From: Triglochin maritima
Lineage: Eukaryota > Streptophyta > Magnoliopsida > Alismatales > Juncaginaceae
Length of the DNA: 64,000 bases
Direction of reading: 5' to 3'
Assembly (NCBI GenBank): GCA_963682175.1
Contig: OY821789.1
Location: 5,580,001 to 5,644,000 of the forward strand
The first letter of the stretch is position 1. Every line of letters starts with the position of its first letter. Under the pieces are notes generated by a model that had not been told where the DNA came from, made no database searches, and saw nothing but the letters and a program-made list of their open reading frames with translations. Shown in pieces: positions 44,465-55,545 of this stretch. Both the position numbers and the translations under genes were made by a program.

Positions 44465-44469
44465 AGGAG

Positions 44470-45634
44470 CATAATGCAATTTACTAGCAAACTGTTCTGA
44501 GATAAACGAGTGTGTAGCACCACAATCAAAAAGAGCTCTAGCTACATGATCATCAATATAAAGATTACCTTCCACTACAGTGTTGGCGGTTCTTGCCTCA
44601 TCTGCCTTAATAGTGAACACTCGTCCAAATCTCTTTCCTTGCTGTTGTGGCGCCGTAGGTCTGCTAAACCCACCTCTATCAGCAACTGGTGGTCCTGGTC
44701 TCCTACTAGACTCGCCCTGCCTCTATGGACAATCTCGGATATAATGCCCATGTTGACCACAACCCAAACATACTCCAGGACGAAGCCAACACTCTCGCCC
44801 GGGGTGAGCCTTACCACAAGTCTTACATTCTCCAGGCTGGCGAAAGCTTCCTCCTTCAACACGAGGCCTTTTGCCTGGATTCCTGCTGGGTCGACTAACC
44901 ATATGCCCACCAACTTGCCCCTGTGGCTTCTTGGTTTCTTGATATAGCTCCCGGTATTCTTTGTCTAGGACAGTAGCACACTTCACTGCCTCAGCTAAAG
45001 TCTGTGGCATACTTGTCATCACACGGAACCTGAGTTGCTTATTAAGTCCTCGCGTGAACTTCATAGCTCGCTGCTCCTGGGCAACATAAATCTCCGGACA
45101 ATAACGCTCCAGAGCATTGAACTTACTGATATAACTCTCTAAAGTCATCTCCTTCTGTTCGAGAGTCAGGAACTCCTCTCGCTTTGCATCTCTGACATGC
45201 TGAGTAAAGTATTTCTGGTTAAACTCATCCAGAAACTCCTCCCAACTCACATCATCCTTGTCACCAAATATCACAGCAGACGTTGTCCTCCACCAATTTG
45301 CAGCTACACTGCCCAAAGCATAAGTTGCCAGTTCTACCTTCATTTCGGGTTCACAGTTAATTACCCGAAATATCTTTTGGATCTTGAAGACCCAATCCTC
45401 TGCTACCTCAGGATCAGTACCACCTTCAAAGACAGGCGGTTGTTGACGCATAAACCTCTCATGCATGGTACCCATCCCTGCACACTCATCACGTGTGATC
45501 TGGCGATCTAAAAGTTCGCCTAACCGCTCAACAGTACTATAGAGCGTCCGCCGCTCCTCAGCCCACGCCGCTTCACCAGTCTTCTCACTGGTGCTACGCT
45601 CCTGCAACACGCGTTTCGCCCGTCTCGGAGCCAT
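44470..45634 (-). pseudogene. Tekay gag and protease N-part
   Basis: The minus strand from ATG 45634 encodes a typical chromovirus gag: FMRQQPPVFEGG, then NWWRTTSAVIF, YISKFNALERYCPEIY and a basic stretch. Two Cys/His clusters follow (CKTCGKAHPGREC and CLGCGQHGHYIRDC, the second a full CX2CX4HX4C). A TAG stop right after the second knuckle (about 44723) ends the long frame. Beyond it the same frame runs into protease (ALFDCGATHSFIS) until the inner element's target site at 44469. The protease resumes at 37897. Packaging function is lost unless the stop is read through. Confidence 0.92.
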
Positions 45635-45761
45635 CTGTCAACAATGACAGAGAAAATCACATCAACTTTCAATACATGCATGATTTACTACATGATATGC
45701 ATTAATCTATTCATCTACTTCTAAAGGTGGTTTCTTTGGACGAGGACACCGGAACCGATCT

Positions 45762-45773
45762 GCTCTGATACCA
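45762..45773 (-). other. Primer binding site of Tekay element
   Basis: TGGTATCAGAGC on the minus strand, 3 bp from the 5' LTR; initiator tRNA-Met type. Confidence 0.9.
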
Positions 45774-45776
45774 AAC

Positions 45777-47590
45777 TGTAACGTCCCCAAAATACAGCGG
45801 AAATTTAAACCTTTTTTTTTAACACAAAGATTCAACTCAAACACCTGAGAACGATACTCATAAACATAACAAAGGTGCACCATATACAAGAGTTTGTCAA
45901 GAGTATGATTACATTCAAAATGACAAGATGGACTATACACATGTAATCATAACCTCAAAATAAGATAGCAGGATCCGGTAACAGTGTGCTCGTCCTCAGT
46001 CCCCACCTAATTACTGCCGCTCCGGGCCTGAAAATAAATACGGAACTATTCCTGAGTTTCCCTAAGGAAACCCCGTATGCCAAATTCAACTATATGCATA
46101 TGATAACTGTATTCACAAAACTTAACATACTAGTATACATGGCATATAATACAATAACATGACTTTACTTGACATGAAATAAAATACACATCTCATAAAT
46201 AACTGCGGGCCCTACAAGGTCACCCGTAACATTCACTTAGCTGGAAATATCATCAGCCACATACTTTGCTGGAATACTCATCAGCCACAAACTTTGCCGG
46301 AATATATCATCGGCCACATACTTTGCTGGAATAATCATCAGCCACATACTTTGCCGGAATATATCATCGGCCACATATAAACGAATATATAATCAACATA
46401 ACATCCACCGAATGATAATGACCCGGTGGTCAACTCCGCCGTCGTCAAGGCTGGGCAACAACCTCACCTAACGGAGCCATCTACTCCGCTGCCATAAAGG
46501 CTAGGCAGTCTCTCCACGCCCCCACAGAGTTGAACAATAACAACAATATATATTACTGAAATAACAACATAAACGGTCAAACTACTTAACATAACCAGTC
46601 AACCGAACTTCTTAAACGGTCGAACAAACATATAACACCGGTCGACCGAAACTTCTGAATTTAATTGAATAATATAAACATAATTGGTCAATCACACAAC
46701 TTTAACGGTCGGACAAAATCATGTATTGGGTCGACCAACATAATTTAAACGGTCGAACAAAATCACACATTCAGTCGACCACTTCAAAACTTAAAATATA
46801 TTATAATAACGGTCAAACAATACATTAATTCGGTCAACCGTCTCTTAATATAAATTCAAACTGACTTTATTTATCTTCAAACGGTCGAACGGCAAAATGG
46901 TCTCGTTCGACCAAAAATTACAAGAGTCATCATCTTCTTCCCAAATCACGTTTAACCGGTCGACTGCTACTCGCGTCGTTCGACCAATGAGGGATAATTC
47001 TTAACTTTTACACTTCATTCGGTCGACCGAAACTCATACCGGTCGATCGTTCTGCCATGTATTTTAAACTTAACTTTGCACCGGCGAGGTTTCATACCTC
47101 CGGTGACCCATCTAAACCCTCACACACCTAGTGTGAGTTACTAAATCGAACTTGACATACCTTATAGCCTTAGCTGACACTGAATTTTGCTGATAGAAAT
47201 TTGTCTCCTCACTTCCCTTGCCTAGTTCCAAACCCTCCGGTGCCCTCAACTCTTCTTCACAGCCTTCTCTCTCTCACGTAATATTCACTCTTTAATATTC
47301 TACCTTCTTACTTAATGGAATAAAGAGGGAGGAAAAGAGTTGAGAGATTGATGCACGTCCAACATACGAAGGGAGAAAGAGATGCGTTATTTTTACTTTA
47401 TACCTCAACACCTCCCAAACCACCAACCACAGCAAGACACCTCATCCTTACCATTCTTATCTCCTCACTCTTATCTGCGTTTTCTTCATCTCCAATCCAA
47501 GGATATACTTTAACTCACTTAACTATTCAATTAGCTTAATCAATCCTCTAGTCATTTTAGTTATCTTAATTAAAGTTTAAGATTCTAACA
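45777..47590 (-). repeat. 5' LTR of Tekay element
   Basis: 1814 bp, TGTAACG...TCTAACA on the plus strand. It carries the same minisatellite (46243-46378, more units than its partner) and GGTCGACCG array (46574-47049) as the 3' LTR. Confidence 0.95.
46574..47049. repeat. GGTCGACCG array in Tekay 5' LTR
   Basis: Copy of the array at 33579-34056 with a few changes. A TATA-like AATATATATT (about 46543-46552) lies just downstream on the element's strand. Confidence 0.88.
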
Positions 47591-47595
47591 CCGCT

Positions 47596-47705
47596 CCATC
47601 TCAACGGATAAATACTCTCATCTAAAACCAATGTATTTGAAATTCAAATGTAATGATCTATAACAAACATCTTCAATAAAACTCAAACACGCTTGCATTT
47701 CTTCA
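47596..47705 (+). repeat. 5' LTR of Copia B, second part
   Basis: Continues the LTR begun at 32713 and matches 52262-52371. It includes a polyadenylation-like AATAAA and ends TTTCTTCA. Confidence 0.95.
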
Positions 47706-47717
47706 TGGTATCAGAGC
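47706..47717 (+). other. Primer binding site of Copia B
   Basis: TGGTATCAGAGC directly follows the LTR: initiator tRNA-Met type. Confidence 0.93.
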
Positions 47718-47888
47718 ATACAAGATTGTGTCCCTCATCACCGGTGATCCTCAGAGTTCACTGAACTCATCACCGGATCCCTCAGAAAAACCCACAAACA
47801 AAACCCACAAAAATCGACCTTCTTCTTCCTCGAGGGGGTTGAAGGAAAACCGCACCAACATCCAAACCCAGGGGAAGAAAGAAAAACA

Positions 47889-49061
47889 ATGATGGATCAA
47901 GAGGTGAACGTTGCTCCCAGACTGGTATCTCAACCACTCAACGGACAGAATTATCTGTCGTGGGCACGAGCTGTCACGCTGGCCCTCAGTGGGAAAAGAA
48001 AACTCGGACACATCACCGGGAATACAAAAAAACCAGATGGAGAGGGCACCGAGACAAAACAGGAGGAATGGCAGGCGACGGACCACCTCGTCATGTCATG
48101 GCTCCTCAACTCCATGCAACCAAAGATCGGGGTGATCTTCCTCTACAAAAACTCTGCGAAAGAGCTCTGGGACTCCGCCCAAAATATATTTGGTAAATCA
48201 CAAAACTTTGCTCATATTTTTAAACTAAAACAAAAGATCTCGCAGACAAAGCAACAAGGACAGACCATCACGGAGTACCTCGGGGCACTTCAACGCGGAT
48301 GGGATGAACTATCCATTTACGAACCAGCGGCGACAGACCCAAAAACCATACTCGAACGCACGGAAAGGGACCACATCTACCAGTTTCTTATTGGACTTGA
48401 CGGCAGCTATGAAGCCATCCGGAGTCAAGTCCTAATGACCGCCAAACTGCCGGACCTCGGAACCATCATTGCGATGATCCAACGGGAGGAGTCCCGTCGG
48501 ACCACCGCTCAGAATACCGACCATGCATCAGAATCTGAGGCGTTTTACGTCGGAAAACCACAACCCAGTAAAAATAAACAAAAATATGGAAATAAGCCAC
48601 AAGAAACTTCTGATAACTGTAAAAAAACAGGTCATAATAGAAACGCATGCTGGTTCCTACATCCACATCTCCGACCGACAAGGGAAGGAGGGGGAGATCA
48701 TCGGAACCGAAAGAAAAACAACGACGGAGCAACAGGAAATGGAGCGGTGGCTAACCCTAACGGAGAAAGGGAGAGGAGATGGGAAGACGAATCGGGCGTG
48801 TTCGCGGATCAGCGGGGATTTATATGCACGGGCGGAGAAACGGTCGGATCCTACGGAAGACAACCCGATTGCAGCAGAACCCGACCCGATCCTCTTATAT
48901 CCGCGACCAGCGGATCCAGTAGACCCGGATCCGGATCCAGACCGGATCTGGATCAGTTGCTGACCCAATTAAATGCCTTTTTGCAACAAACCCCCCCAAA
49001 ATCAGGTAATTATGCAGGTATAACTTCCTCTCCACAAACTTTTTCTGCAAATATTTTTTAG
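47889..49061 (+). CDS. Copia B gag
   Basis: An open frame of 390 codons. Residues about 10-60 carry the Copia gag N-terminal motif (LNGQNYLSWARAVTLALSGK). The central part matches the UBN2-type gag core (WDSAQNIFGKSQNFAHIFKL, QFLIGLDGSYEAIRSQVL). A zinc knuckle is expected near residue 240, but the sequence reads SDNCKKTGHNRNAC, so the first cysteine ligand is missing. The C-terminal third is Gly/Arg/Pro-rich and includes a GSGSRPD region. The frame is uncut, yet the damaged knuckle makes normal RNA binding doubtful. Confidence 0.92.
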   Translation: MMDQEVNVAPRLVSQPLNGQNYLSWARAVTLALSGKRKLGHITGNTKKPDGEGTETKQEEWQATDHLVMSWLLNSMQPKIGVIFLYKNSAKELWDSAQNIFGKSQNFAHIFKLKQKISQTKQQGQTITEYLGALQRGWDELSIYEPAATDPKTILERTERDHIYQFLIGLDGSYEAIRSQVLMTAKLPDLGTIIAMIQREESRRTTAQNTDHASESEAFYVGKPQPSKNKQKYGNKPQETSDNCKKTGHNRNACWFLHPHLRPTREGGGDHRNRKKNNDGATGNGAVANPNGERERRWEDESGVFADQRGFICTGGETVGSYGRQPDCSRTRPDPLISATSGSSRPGSGSRPDLDQLLTQLNAFLQQTPPKSGNYAGITSSPQTFSANIF

Positions 49062-49065
49062 AAAT

Positions 49066-52000
49066 ATGCTTGATACAAGGTCTAAATATAACAATCATTG
49101 GATTATTGATTCTGGAGCTACCGATCACATGACCGGAAATTCTTCCTTGTTACAAAACATTAAAAATAACTCAAATATGGTTAATAAATTTGTAACTGTA
49201 GCAAATAACAATCAAGTTGAAATTGAAGGAATGAGAGAAACCATGTTATTAAATCAAATAAACAAAGATGTATTATATGTTCCAACCCTTACTTCCAACC
49301 TTTTGTCTGTCGCAAAGATAACAAAACGTCTTAATTGTGATGTTGTATTTACCCCAAATGATGTATTCTTTCAGGATCGAGTTACAGGGAAGACGATTGG
49401 TAAATGAGTCAACAACAACGGACTCTATATCTTAGATACTCAAAAAACTGTTTTTCATACCTCTAGTAACACTAATCAGGATCTCTGGCATAAACGGATG
49501 GGACATCCATCCTCCCATGTCCTAAAAACTTTATTTCCTACTTTTTCTTCTAAATATGCATGTGATGTTTGTCATTTCTCAAAACAAACTAGACTTCCTT
49601 TTCCGACATCTAAAAACAAATCTAGATTTCCGCTCGATTTAATTCACTCCGATATCTGGGGTCCCGCTCCGGTCGAATCTTACAACGGTTTCAAATATTT
49701 TGTTTTATTCATTGATGATATTTCGCGTAACACCTGGATTTACCTTCTTAAAAATAAATCAGACCTTTTTAAAATCTTTTGTGAATTTGTAACATTTGTT
49801 GAAAACATGTATAATTTCAAAATTAAAACCCTAAGAACCGATAATGGGACAGAATATACCAGTCTCAATTTTCAAACTTTTCTAAAAAATCGTGGAATTT
49901 TCATCAAACTACTTGTGTTAATACTCCCGAACAAAATGGAATTTCTGAACGAAAAAACCGTCACATCTTGAATGTCACCCGATCTCTGTTGTTTCAAAGT
50001 AATGCACCAAAACATTTTTGGTCTGACGCAGTTCTAACTGCCACTTATCTCATTAATCGTTTGTCAAGCCCCGTCCTTCAAAACAAACAACCTTTAGGAA
50101 TATTGTTAAACTGGGCACTACAATTAGATCATCTTAAATTTTTTGGTTGTGTCTGCTTTGTTCACAAGAGACGGGTGGACAAATTTGACAGCAACTCTGT
50201 AAAATGTATTTTTCTTGGTTATTCTGTCAACAAAAAGGGGTACAAATGTTTTGACCCCGAAACTTGTAAAATGTATATATCGAGAGATGTATCCTTTAGA
50301 GAGAGTGAGTTCTACTTTAAAGAGAGTACAACTGGGACCCTCCCGGCTACAACAACTACTCTACCACAAAGCCACGTGGAAGAAAGAGAAGGGCAAGAAA
50401 GCAACCAAGAAAACGAGGAAGAAGACGAAGAGGAAGAAGAGACTCCACCTCAAGACAATCAAGAAATTCCTCAAATAAGGAGATCCACTCGTCCAAGTCA
50501 TCCTCCGGTCAGGTTTAACGACTTTGTTACCTCACACGTTACCTATCCCATCGAAAACCACATCTCCTACGAAAAAAATCTCCCAACCTACAAAACATAC
50601 CTAACCCAAATAAATAACTTAGAACCTAAGACATTCCAAGAAGCTATAGGAGATCCAAAATGGCGCAAAGCCATGAGTGAGGAACTCAACGCCCTAGAAA
50701 ATAACAACACATGGACACTTATCCAAAAACCACAAGGGATCAAACCTGTTTGGTGCAAATGAGTCTATAAAATAAAATATAACAGTAATGGAACCATAGA
50801 AAGATATAAAGCTAGACTTGTGGCCAAAGGGTATACTCAAACTTACGGGATTGACTACCTAGAGACCTTTGCACCTGTTGCGAAAATGAACACGGTTCGT
50901 GTCCTTCTGTCCATAGCTGTTAACAAAAATTGGAAACTTCATCAAATGGATGTAAGAAATGCTTTCTTACAAGGGAATCTTGAAGAGGACGTATACATGA
51001 CTCCTCCTCCAGGATACAACATCACCTCAAACCAGGTATGCAAACTCAACAAAGCTATCTATGGTCTAAAGCAATCTCCACGCACCTGGTATGCCAAACT
51101 CAGTCATTTCTTACTTGCTTATGGTTTTTTAAAATCTTCCGCTGACGCTTCTATGTTTACTAAACATCACAAACAAGGAATCACCATAGTATTAGTTTAT
51201 GTTGACGACATCATCATCACCGGAGACATTAACAATGAAATTAGTCAAGTCAAACACTACCTAAAAACAAAATTCGACATAAAAGACCTCGACCTCTTAA
51301 AATACTTTTTGGAATAGAAATTGCATACTCAAAAAGGGGCCTCTTTTTATCACAAAGGAAATATGCTCTAGACTTATTAACAGAAATGGGAAAACTTGGA
51401 GTTAAACCCGCCAACACACCAGTAGAAACAAACCTCAAAATCAACTCTACTGACGGAGAACCTGTCAAAGATATTCATCAGTTCCAAAGACTTGTAGGCA
51501 AACTCATATATCTAACAGTAACTAGACCAGACATAACATTTGCTGTTAGCATAGTTAGTCAATTTATGCATGCACCTCGAACACCGCACTTAGGTATCAT
51601 TGATCGCATTTTAAGGTATATAAAACAAACTCCAGGACAAGGAATACTTATGAAAAATAATAACTCTAACAGTATCATTGGTTTCTCGGATGCAGATTGG
51701 GCAGGAAGCCATGATCGTAGATCAACTACAGTTTTTTGCACCTTTGTAGGAGGGAATCTCGTAACCTGGAGGAGTAAGAAGCAAAAAGTTGTTGCACGAT
51801 CCAGTGTAGAAGCTGAGTATCGCGCAATGACATCTACAACTAGTGAACTTATATGGTTAAAACAACTTCTCAACGATATGGGACAATCTTCTAACATGCC
51901 CATACAGATGTTCTGCGACAATAATGCTGCTCGACACATAGCGTCTAATCCGGTGTTCCACGAAAGGACCAAACACATTGAAGTTGATTGTCACTTCATT

Positions 52001-52165
52001 CGCGAAAAAATCCAAACAAAAGAAATAGAAGTTCCCTACATACCCAGTAAAGAACAACTAGCAGATGTTTTCACCAAAACTCTAAGTCAAAAGCAATTCA
52101 GTCAGATCATCGACAAGCTGGGTACCTTCAACCTCTTCCGGACCCAACTTGAGGGGGAGTGTTAA
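49066..52165 (+). pseudogene. Copia B pol remnant (PR-INT-RT-RNase H)
   Basis: Protease motif IIDSGATDHMT is at 49090-49125. A TGA at 49405-49407 interrupts the pre-integrase region. Integrase follows (GHPSSH, CDVCHF, HSDIWGP, RTDNGTEY) with a one-base frameshift near 49905. The next frame (49968) holds NVTRSLLFQSN, FWSDAV and a long acidic linker, ending at TGA 50761-50763. RT then shows MDVRNAFLQGNLEEDVYM and LVYVDDIIITG with an intact YVDD, followed by another one-base frameshift near 51305. RNase H (SDADWAGSHDRRSTT, AEYRAM, FCDNNAARHIA, RTKHIEVDCHFIRE) is open from 51386 to 52165. Four lesions in all; the element is dead but recognisable throughout. Confidence 0.95.
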
Positions 52166-52371
52166 AAAGAATTGAACCGACGCTCCACTGAACCGACGCA
52201 TCCACCCAACCAGCGCATCTCCTCCAGCGAAGCAACACAACGCTTCACTCCCGAGGCCGCTCCATCTCAACGGATAAATACTCTCATATAAAACCAATGT
52301 ATTTGAAATTCAAATGTAATGATCCATAACAAACATCTTCAATAAAACTCAAACGCGCTTGCGTTTCTTCA
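52160..52371 (+). repeat. 3' LTR of Copia B
   Basis: 212 bp, TGTTAAAAAG...TTTCTTCA, preceded by the polypurine tract GAGGGGGAG (52151-52159) and followed by target duplication GTACC. Confidence 0.96.
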
Positions 52372-52376
52372 GTACC

Positions 52377-53066
52377 TAACAGTTTGAGATGATCGAAGGG
52401 GTTGATATTTTGACTTGATCCAACCCTCTTAATTTGGTGGTTAAGTGTTCAAAGATATTTATCAATGAACTTTATAAATAGATCGTGCTATGTTCGGATA
52501 ATGTTTGGTTGTTTCTCAACAGAAGATGTATGTATCCTCGTTAGTCGTTAAGATTGATCTATGACAAAAGGTTTAAGTGCAAAGCTAACAGACACTAAGA
52601 TAGAAATATATATAAGCTGGCTCTTGGAAGTAATTTACAAGATCCAAAAGATTTCTCTTCAATCAATCTTCATCCTGTGTTTAATTAATTTCATATTACA
52701 TGAAGACCATACTTGTCATCCTCGTCAAAGAGATGGAGGTGTGGACAACAACAATTAACGACCCATGTTTATAAGTTAACAACACTTTTATAATGCATCA
52801 ACAGCGTATCTGTTGAGAGAGGCAATCCCCATGAATCCAAAGTCTGTTGGATGTTAGTTCACCACCGCAATAAAACAAACAAACCCCCCATTCAAATTAA
52901 CAACAATGTTGGTACTCCTCTCACTTACCCAATTCCTAAACACCTAAAAAAATTCCTTCTTTAATACCACTTACCTCCTCTAATCCTCCTACATAAACCA
53001 TCAATTCCCACCTCAAATCCCACTAACAAAAACAACAAGAGAGGGATTAAGAAGCAACGAAAATTA
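52377..53066. other. AHL upstream region (right half of split intergenic region)
   Basis: 690 bp between Copia B and the AHL start codon. A weak TATA-like TACATAAACC lies at about 52990. No other feature recognised. Confidence 0.5.
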
Positions 53067-53762
53067 ATGGCGGGAGCCGACGAGAAAAACCACCACATTG
53101 TCCCCATGTCGGCCACCTCACTCCCTCCGAACCGCCGCCCACGAGGGCGCCCGGCCGGGTCGAAGAACAAGCCCAAACCGCCCCTTATCATAACCCGAGA
53201 AAGCACGAACGCGCTGCGGGCCCACGCCGTGGAGGTCAGCTCAGGCTGCGACATATGCCAGTGCCTGACCAACTTCGCGAGGCGGGAGCAACGTGGCCTA
53301 TGCGTCCTCAACGCCTCCGGCGCCGTCGTCAACGTGACTCTTCGCCAACCGGCGTCTTCCACGTCGGTGGTCACGTTGCATGGGAGGTTCGACGTGCTTT
53401 CCCTGCATGGCTCCTTTTTCCCGCCCCCCACCCCGGCCGGGATAAGCGGGCTAACGGTTAGCCTGGCGGGGGCGCAGGGGCAGGCGGTGGGACGGGTGGT
53501 TGGGCCGCTGGTGGCGTCGGGACCGGTGGTGGTCATGGCTGCGACGTTTATGAATGCGACGTTCGATAGGCTGCCGTTCGAGGACGAGGAGGGGATCGGG
53601 CAGGGCGGGCAGGGAGGGCTTCAGTATCACCATGGGCACGGGCAGCAGTTTGAGGTTGGGGGATTGTACGGGGTGGCGCCGTCGACCGGTTTGTTCGGTA
53701 AGGGCGGGGTATTGCCGGAGGTGTACTCGTGGACGTCGGGCTGTCAGGTTTCTAAGAACTAG
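53067..53762 (+). CDS. AT-hook motif nuclear-localized (AHL) protein
   Basis: Single-exon gene of 231 aa. Residues 23-39 carry a type I AT-hook (core [16 protein letters not shown]) that binds the minor groove of AT-rich DNA. The PPC/DUF296 domain follows at about 40-180 ([54 protein letters not shown]), which mediates oligomerisation. The Gly/His-rich tail is typical. One type I hook, no intron and one PPC fit clade A AHLs, which act in the nucleus on chromatin and growth or flowering genes (family knowledge). The coding region is markedly GC-rich against its AT-rich surroundings, as is common for this family. Start chosen at the first Met in good context (TTAATGGCG). A 19.7-kb nested insertion lies 690 bp upstream. 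Confidence 0.96.
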   Translation: MAGADEKNHHIVPMSATSLPPNRRPRGRPAGSKNKPKPPLIITRESTNALRAHAVEVSSGCDICQCLTNFARREQRGLCVLNASGAVVNVTLRQPASSTSVVTLHGRFDVLSLHGSFFPPPTPAGISGLTVSLAGAQGQAVGRVVGPLVASGPVVVMAATFMNATFDRLPFEDEEGIGQGGQGGLQYHHGHGQQFEVGGLYGVAPSTGLFGKGGVLPEVYSWTSGCQVSKN

Positions 53763-54329
53763 AGAGGAGTTTGAATATTGTGGTGTTGATTAATTATTTG
53801 TTGTCTTAATTGTGAGTTTGTATTTGTTTTGGTGTTTGCAACGGTGACGGTGGTGTTTTAGTGGTCTGAAAGTGGATTAGTGTTATATTTGCCATGAATC
53901 GGTTGGAAGATATGTAATATGCCACAAACACATTGAATTATATTGCAAGAAATTAAAATTTTATTTTGAGAAGCAAATTCAATTACGTAGCAGAACTGGG
54001 TCTCCTTCCTTATTTCTCTGTACAGATTATCCTTATAGATGTGAATTTTTATGGCTCAATGATATGCAATCATGTAAAAAAACTTCTATTGTTTTTCTTG
54101 TCCCCCCCCTTAGAAAAATGGTTTTTTTTGTACCTTCCTGACTTCCTGTTCAGCTATGCTATGTGTTATCAACTTATCATTAATATTTAATACCAGTCAA
54201 TTTGAGCCATATAATCAAATTACATGTAAATCATATAATTTAATTTTTTTAAAATTTACAAATTTAAAACAATCAAGAGAATATCAGCATAAACTCATCA
54301 ACGAGAATGTTACTCAAATAAATCAACAG
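53763..54329. other. AHL 3' flank, no other gene seen
   Basis: Probable 3' UTR followed by AT-rich DNA. Confidence 0.5.
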
Positions 54330-54830
54330 TCGGTGCACCAATAATACAACAGAGTTTGTCAAAAGGCGTGATTACAACAATACTACGAAAAGACAGGTAA
54401 GGTAATCACGACGACCTCGAAGAGTCCGATGAGGATCCTGACCCCAAAATGCGTGCGCCCGCTGTCACCACCCGATAGAACCTACTGCGGTCCTGAAACA
54501 TGAATCAAACAACGATGCCTGAGTTTCCCATTGGGAAACCCCGTATGCCAAGCTCACCTATATGCATGCAATACTACGGTAAATGAACCTATCATACTAG
54601 TAGCATGTTATGTCACATCTGCAATGCATCAAGTCCCTCAACAGGGTAAACGGGACCTCAATCCAACAACAACGACCCTCAACAGGGTCCACAAGGACAT
54701 CGGTCCAGCAACAACAACGGGTCTCCCTCGGAAACCTACCGTAGGCACATACGGTCTTACGGACTGTACGCGATGCGTCCCCCCACACGCGACTACTCGA
54801 GCCAAAGGGATCGGTGAGGAGCTGAAGGGA
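54330..54830 (-). repeat. Tekay-type LTR fragment
   Basis: About 500 bp align by eye with 19993-20420 in the truncated Tekay-like LTR: GGTGCACCA, AGAGTTTGTCAAAA, the CCTACTGC(A/G)GTCCTGAAA block, TATGCCAAGCTCAC and CCTACCGTAGG. Neither LTR end is present, so it is a fragment. Confidence 0.82.
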
Positions 54831-55189
54831 ATGTGTTCTAAAAGTTTTACTTTTAAATGTCAATTATTATGAATTGAATGAGAAATCATTTTGTTCCTTG
54901 TTTATGTTATTCGTCTTTTAGAAGTGTTAAGGAAGATGCTCTTGGTCCTTAACCGTAGAGCTCTAAAAGATAATGGTTTACATAAAACAAAAGATATTCG
55001 CAATCATGGTAATTAACATGGGACATTAATTACCGAGTTAAGATTGTCGTGTTGGTCATAGATCATTGTAGCTCTACAAGTGAGTGACAACACGGGTACA
55101 CAAAAGAGGAAGATATTACTTTTGTATACTGAATAGACCTAAGAAGTAAAATATTATAGAAATGTGTTTCTGTGTCATTAATATTTTGC
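54831..55189. other. Unassigned sequence before the CACTA end
   Basis: Contains GTGTTAAGGAAGATGCTC and several short repeats, possibly an eroded LTR. No firm identity. Confidence 0.4.
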
Positions 55190-55227
55190 TGTCACTAGTG
55201 CAGAATTGGCTTTACTCGTCGCACAAT

Positions 55228-55545
55228 AGACGTCGGCTGTTACAACAGCCGACGTCTATTATGGAGAGGACAGAATAGACGTCGGCTGAAATGGAAGCCG
55301 ACGTCTATGTGACACTATAGACGTCGGGTTTTGGAATAACACGTTTAGCCGACGTCTATAGTGTATAGACGTCGACCTTTAGACGTCGGTGTTTTAGTAC
55401 CTTGTGAATCCGACGTCTATAGTGTATAGACGTCGGCCTATAGACGTCGGACGTAATGTAAGACCGACGTCTATAGTCTATCCACATAGACGTCGAGGTA
55501 TAGACGTCGGTGTTATGGAAAATCCGACGTATATAGGTCTTAAAG
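55228..55545. repeat. CACTA subterminal repeats, AGACGTCGG motif
   Basis: I count nine direct copies of AGACGTCG and six inverted copies of CGACGTCT (one changed to CGACGTAT) within about 320 bp. Many are arranged as facing pairs 30-60 bp apart. In En/Spm such arrays bind the element's TNPA-type protein to bring the ends together. The core GACGTC is itself palindromic. Confidence 0.93.

Larger units (their letters stand above)
32815..47590 (-). mobile_element. Tekay (Del) chromovirus, middle level of the nest
   Basis: A Gypsy element on the minus strand flanked by CCGCT (32810-32814 and 47591-47595), inside the 5' LTR of Copia B. LTRs are 32815-34586 and 45777-47590. Gag and the N-part of protease lie at 45634-44470, the remainder of pol at 37897-34581. 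A chromodomain-like C-terminus (VEIVDRMEHQLRRKTIPMVK) following integrase marks the Tekay clade. It is itself interrupted by a 6.56-kb element at 37903-44464. Stops in gag-pol and an altered RT active site suggest it is inactive. Confidence 0.96.
32713..52371 (+). mobile_element. Copia LTR retrotransposon (Copia B), outer level of the nest
   Basis: Flanked by the exact target duplication GTACC at 32708-32712 and 52372-52376. The 5' LTR is split into 32713-32814 and 47596-47705 by a Gypsy insertion; joined, it is 212 bp, equal to the 3' LTR (52160-52371). By eye the two LTRs differ at about 8 of 212 positions. Primer binding site, gag, protease, integrase, RT, RNase H and purine tract follow in Copia order on the plus strand. 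Two stops and two frameshifts make it non-autonomous. Confidence 0.97.

Noticed and set aside
52961..53639. Minus-strand frames opposite the AHL gene
   Set aside because: Shadows caused by the GC-rich AHL coding sequence.
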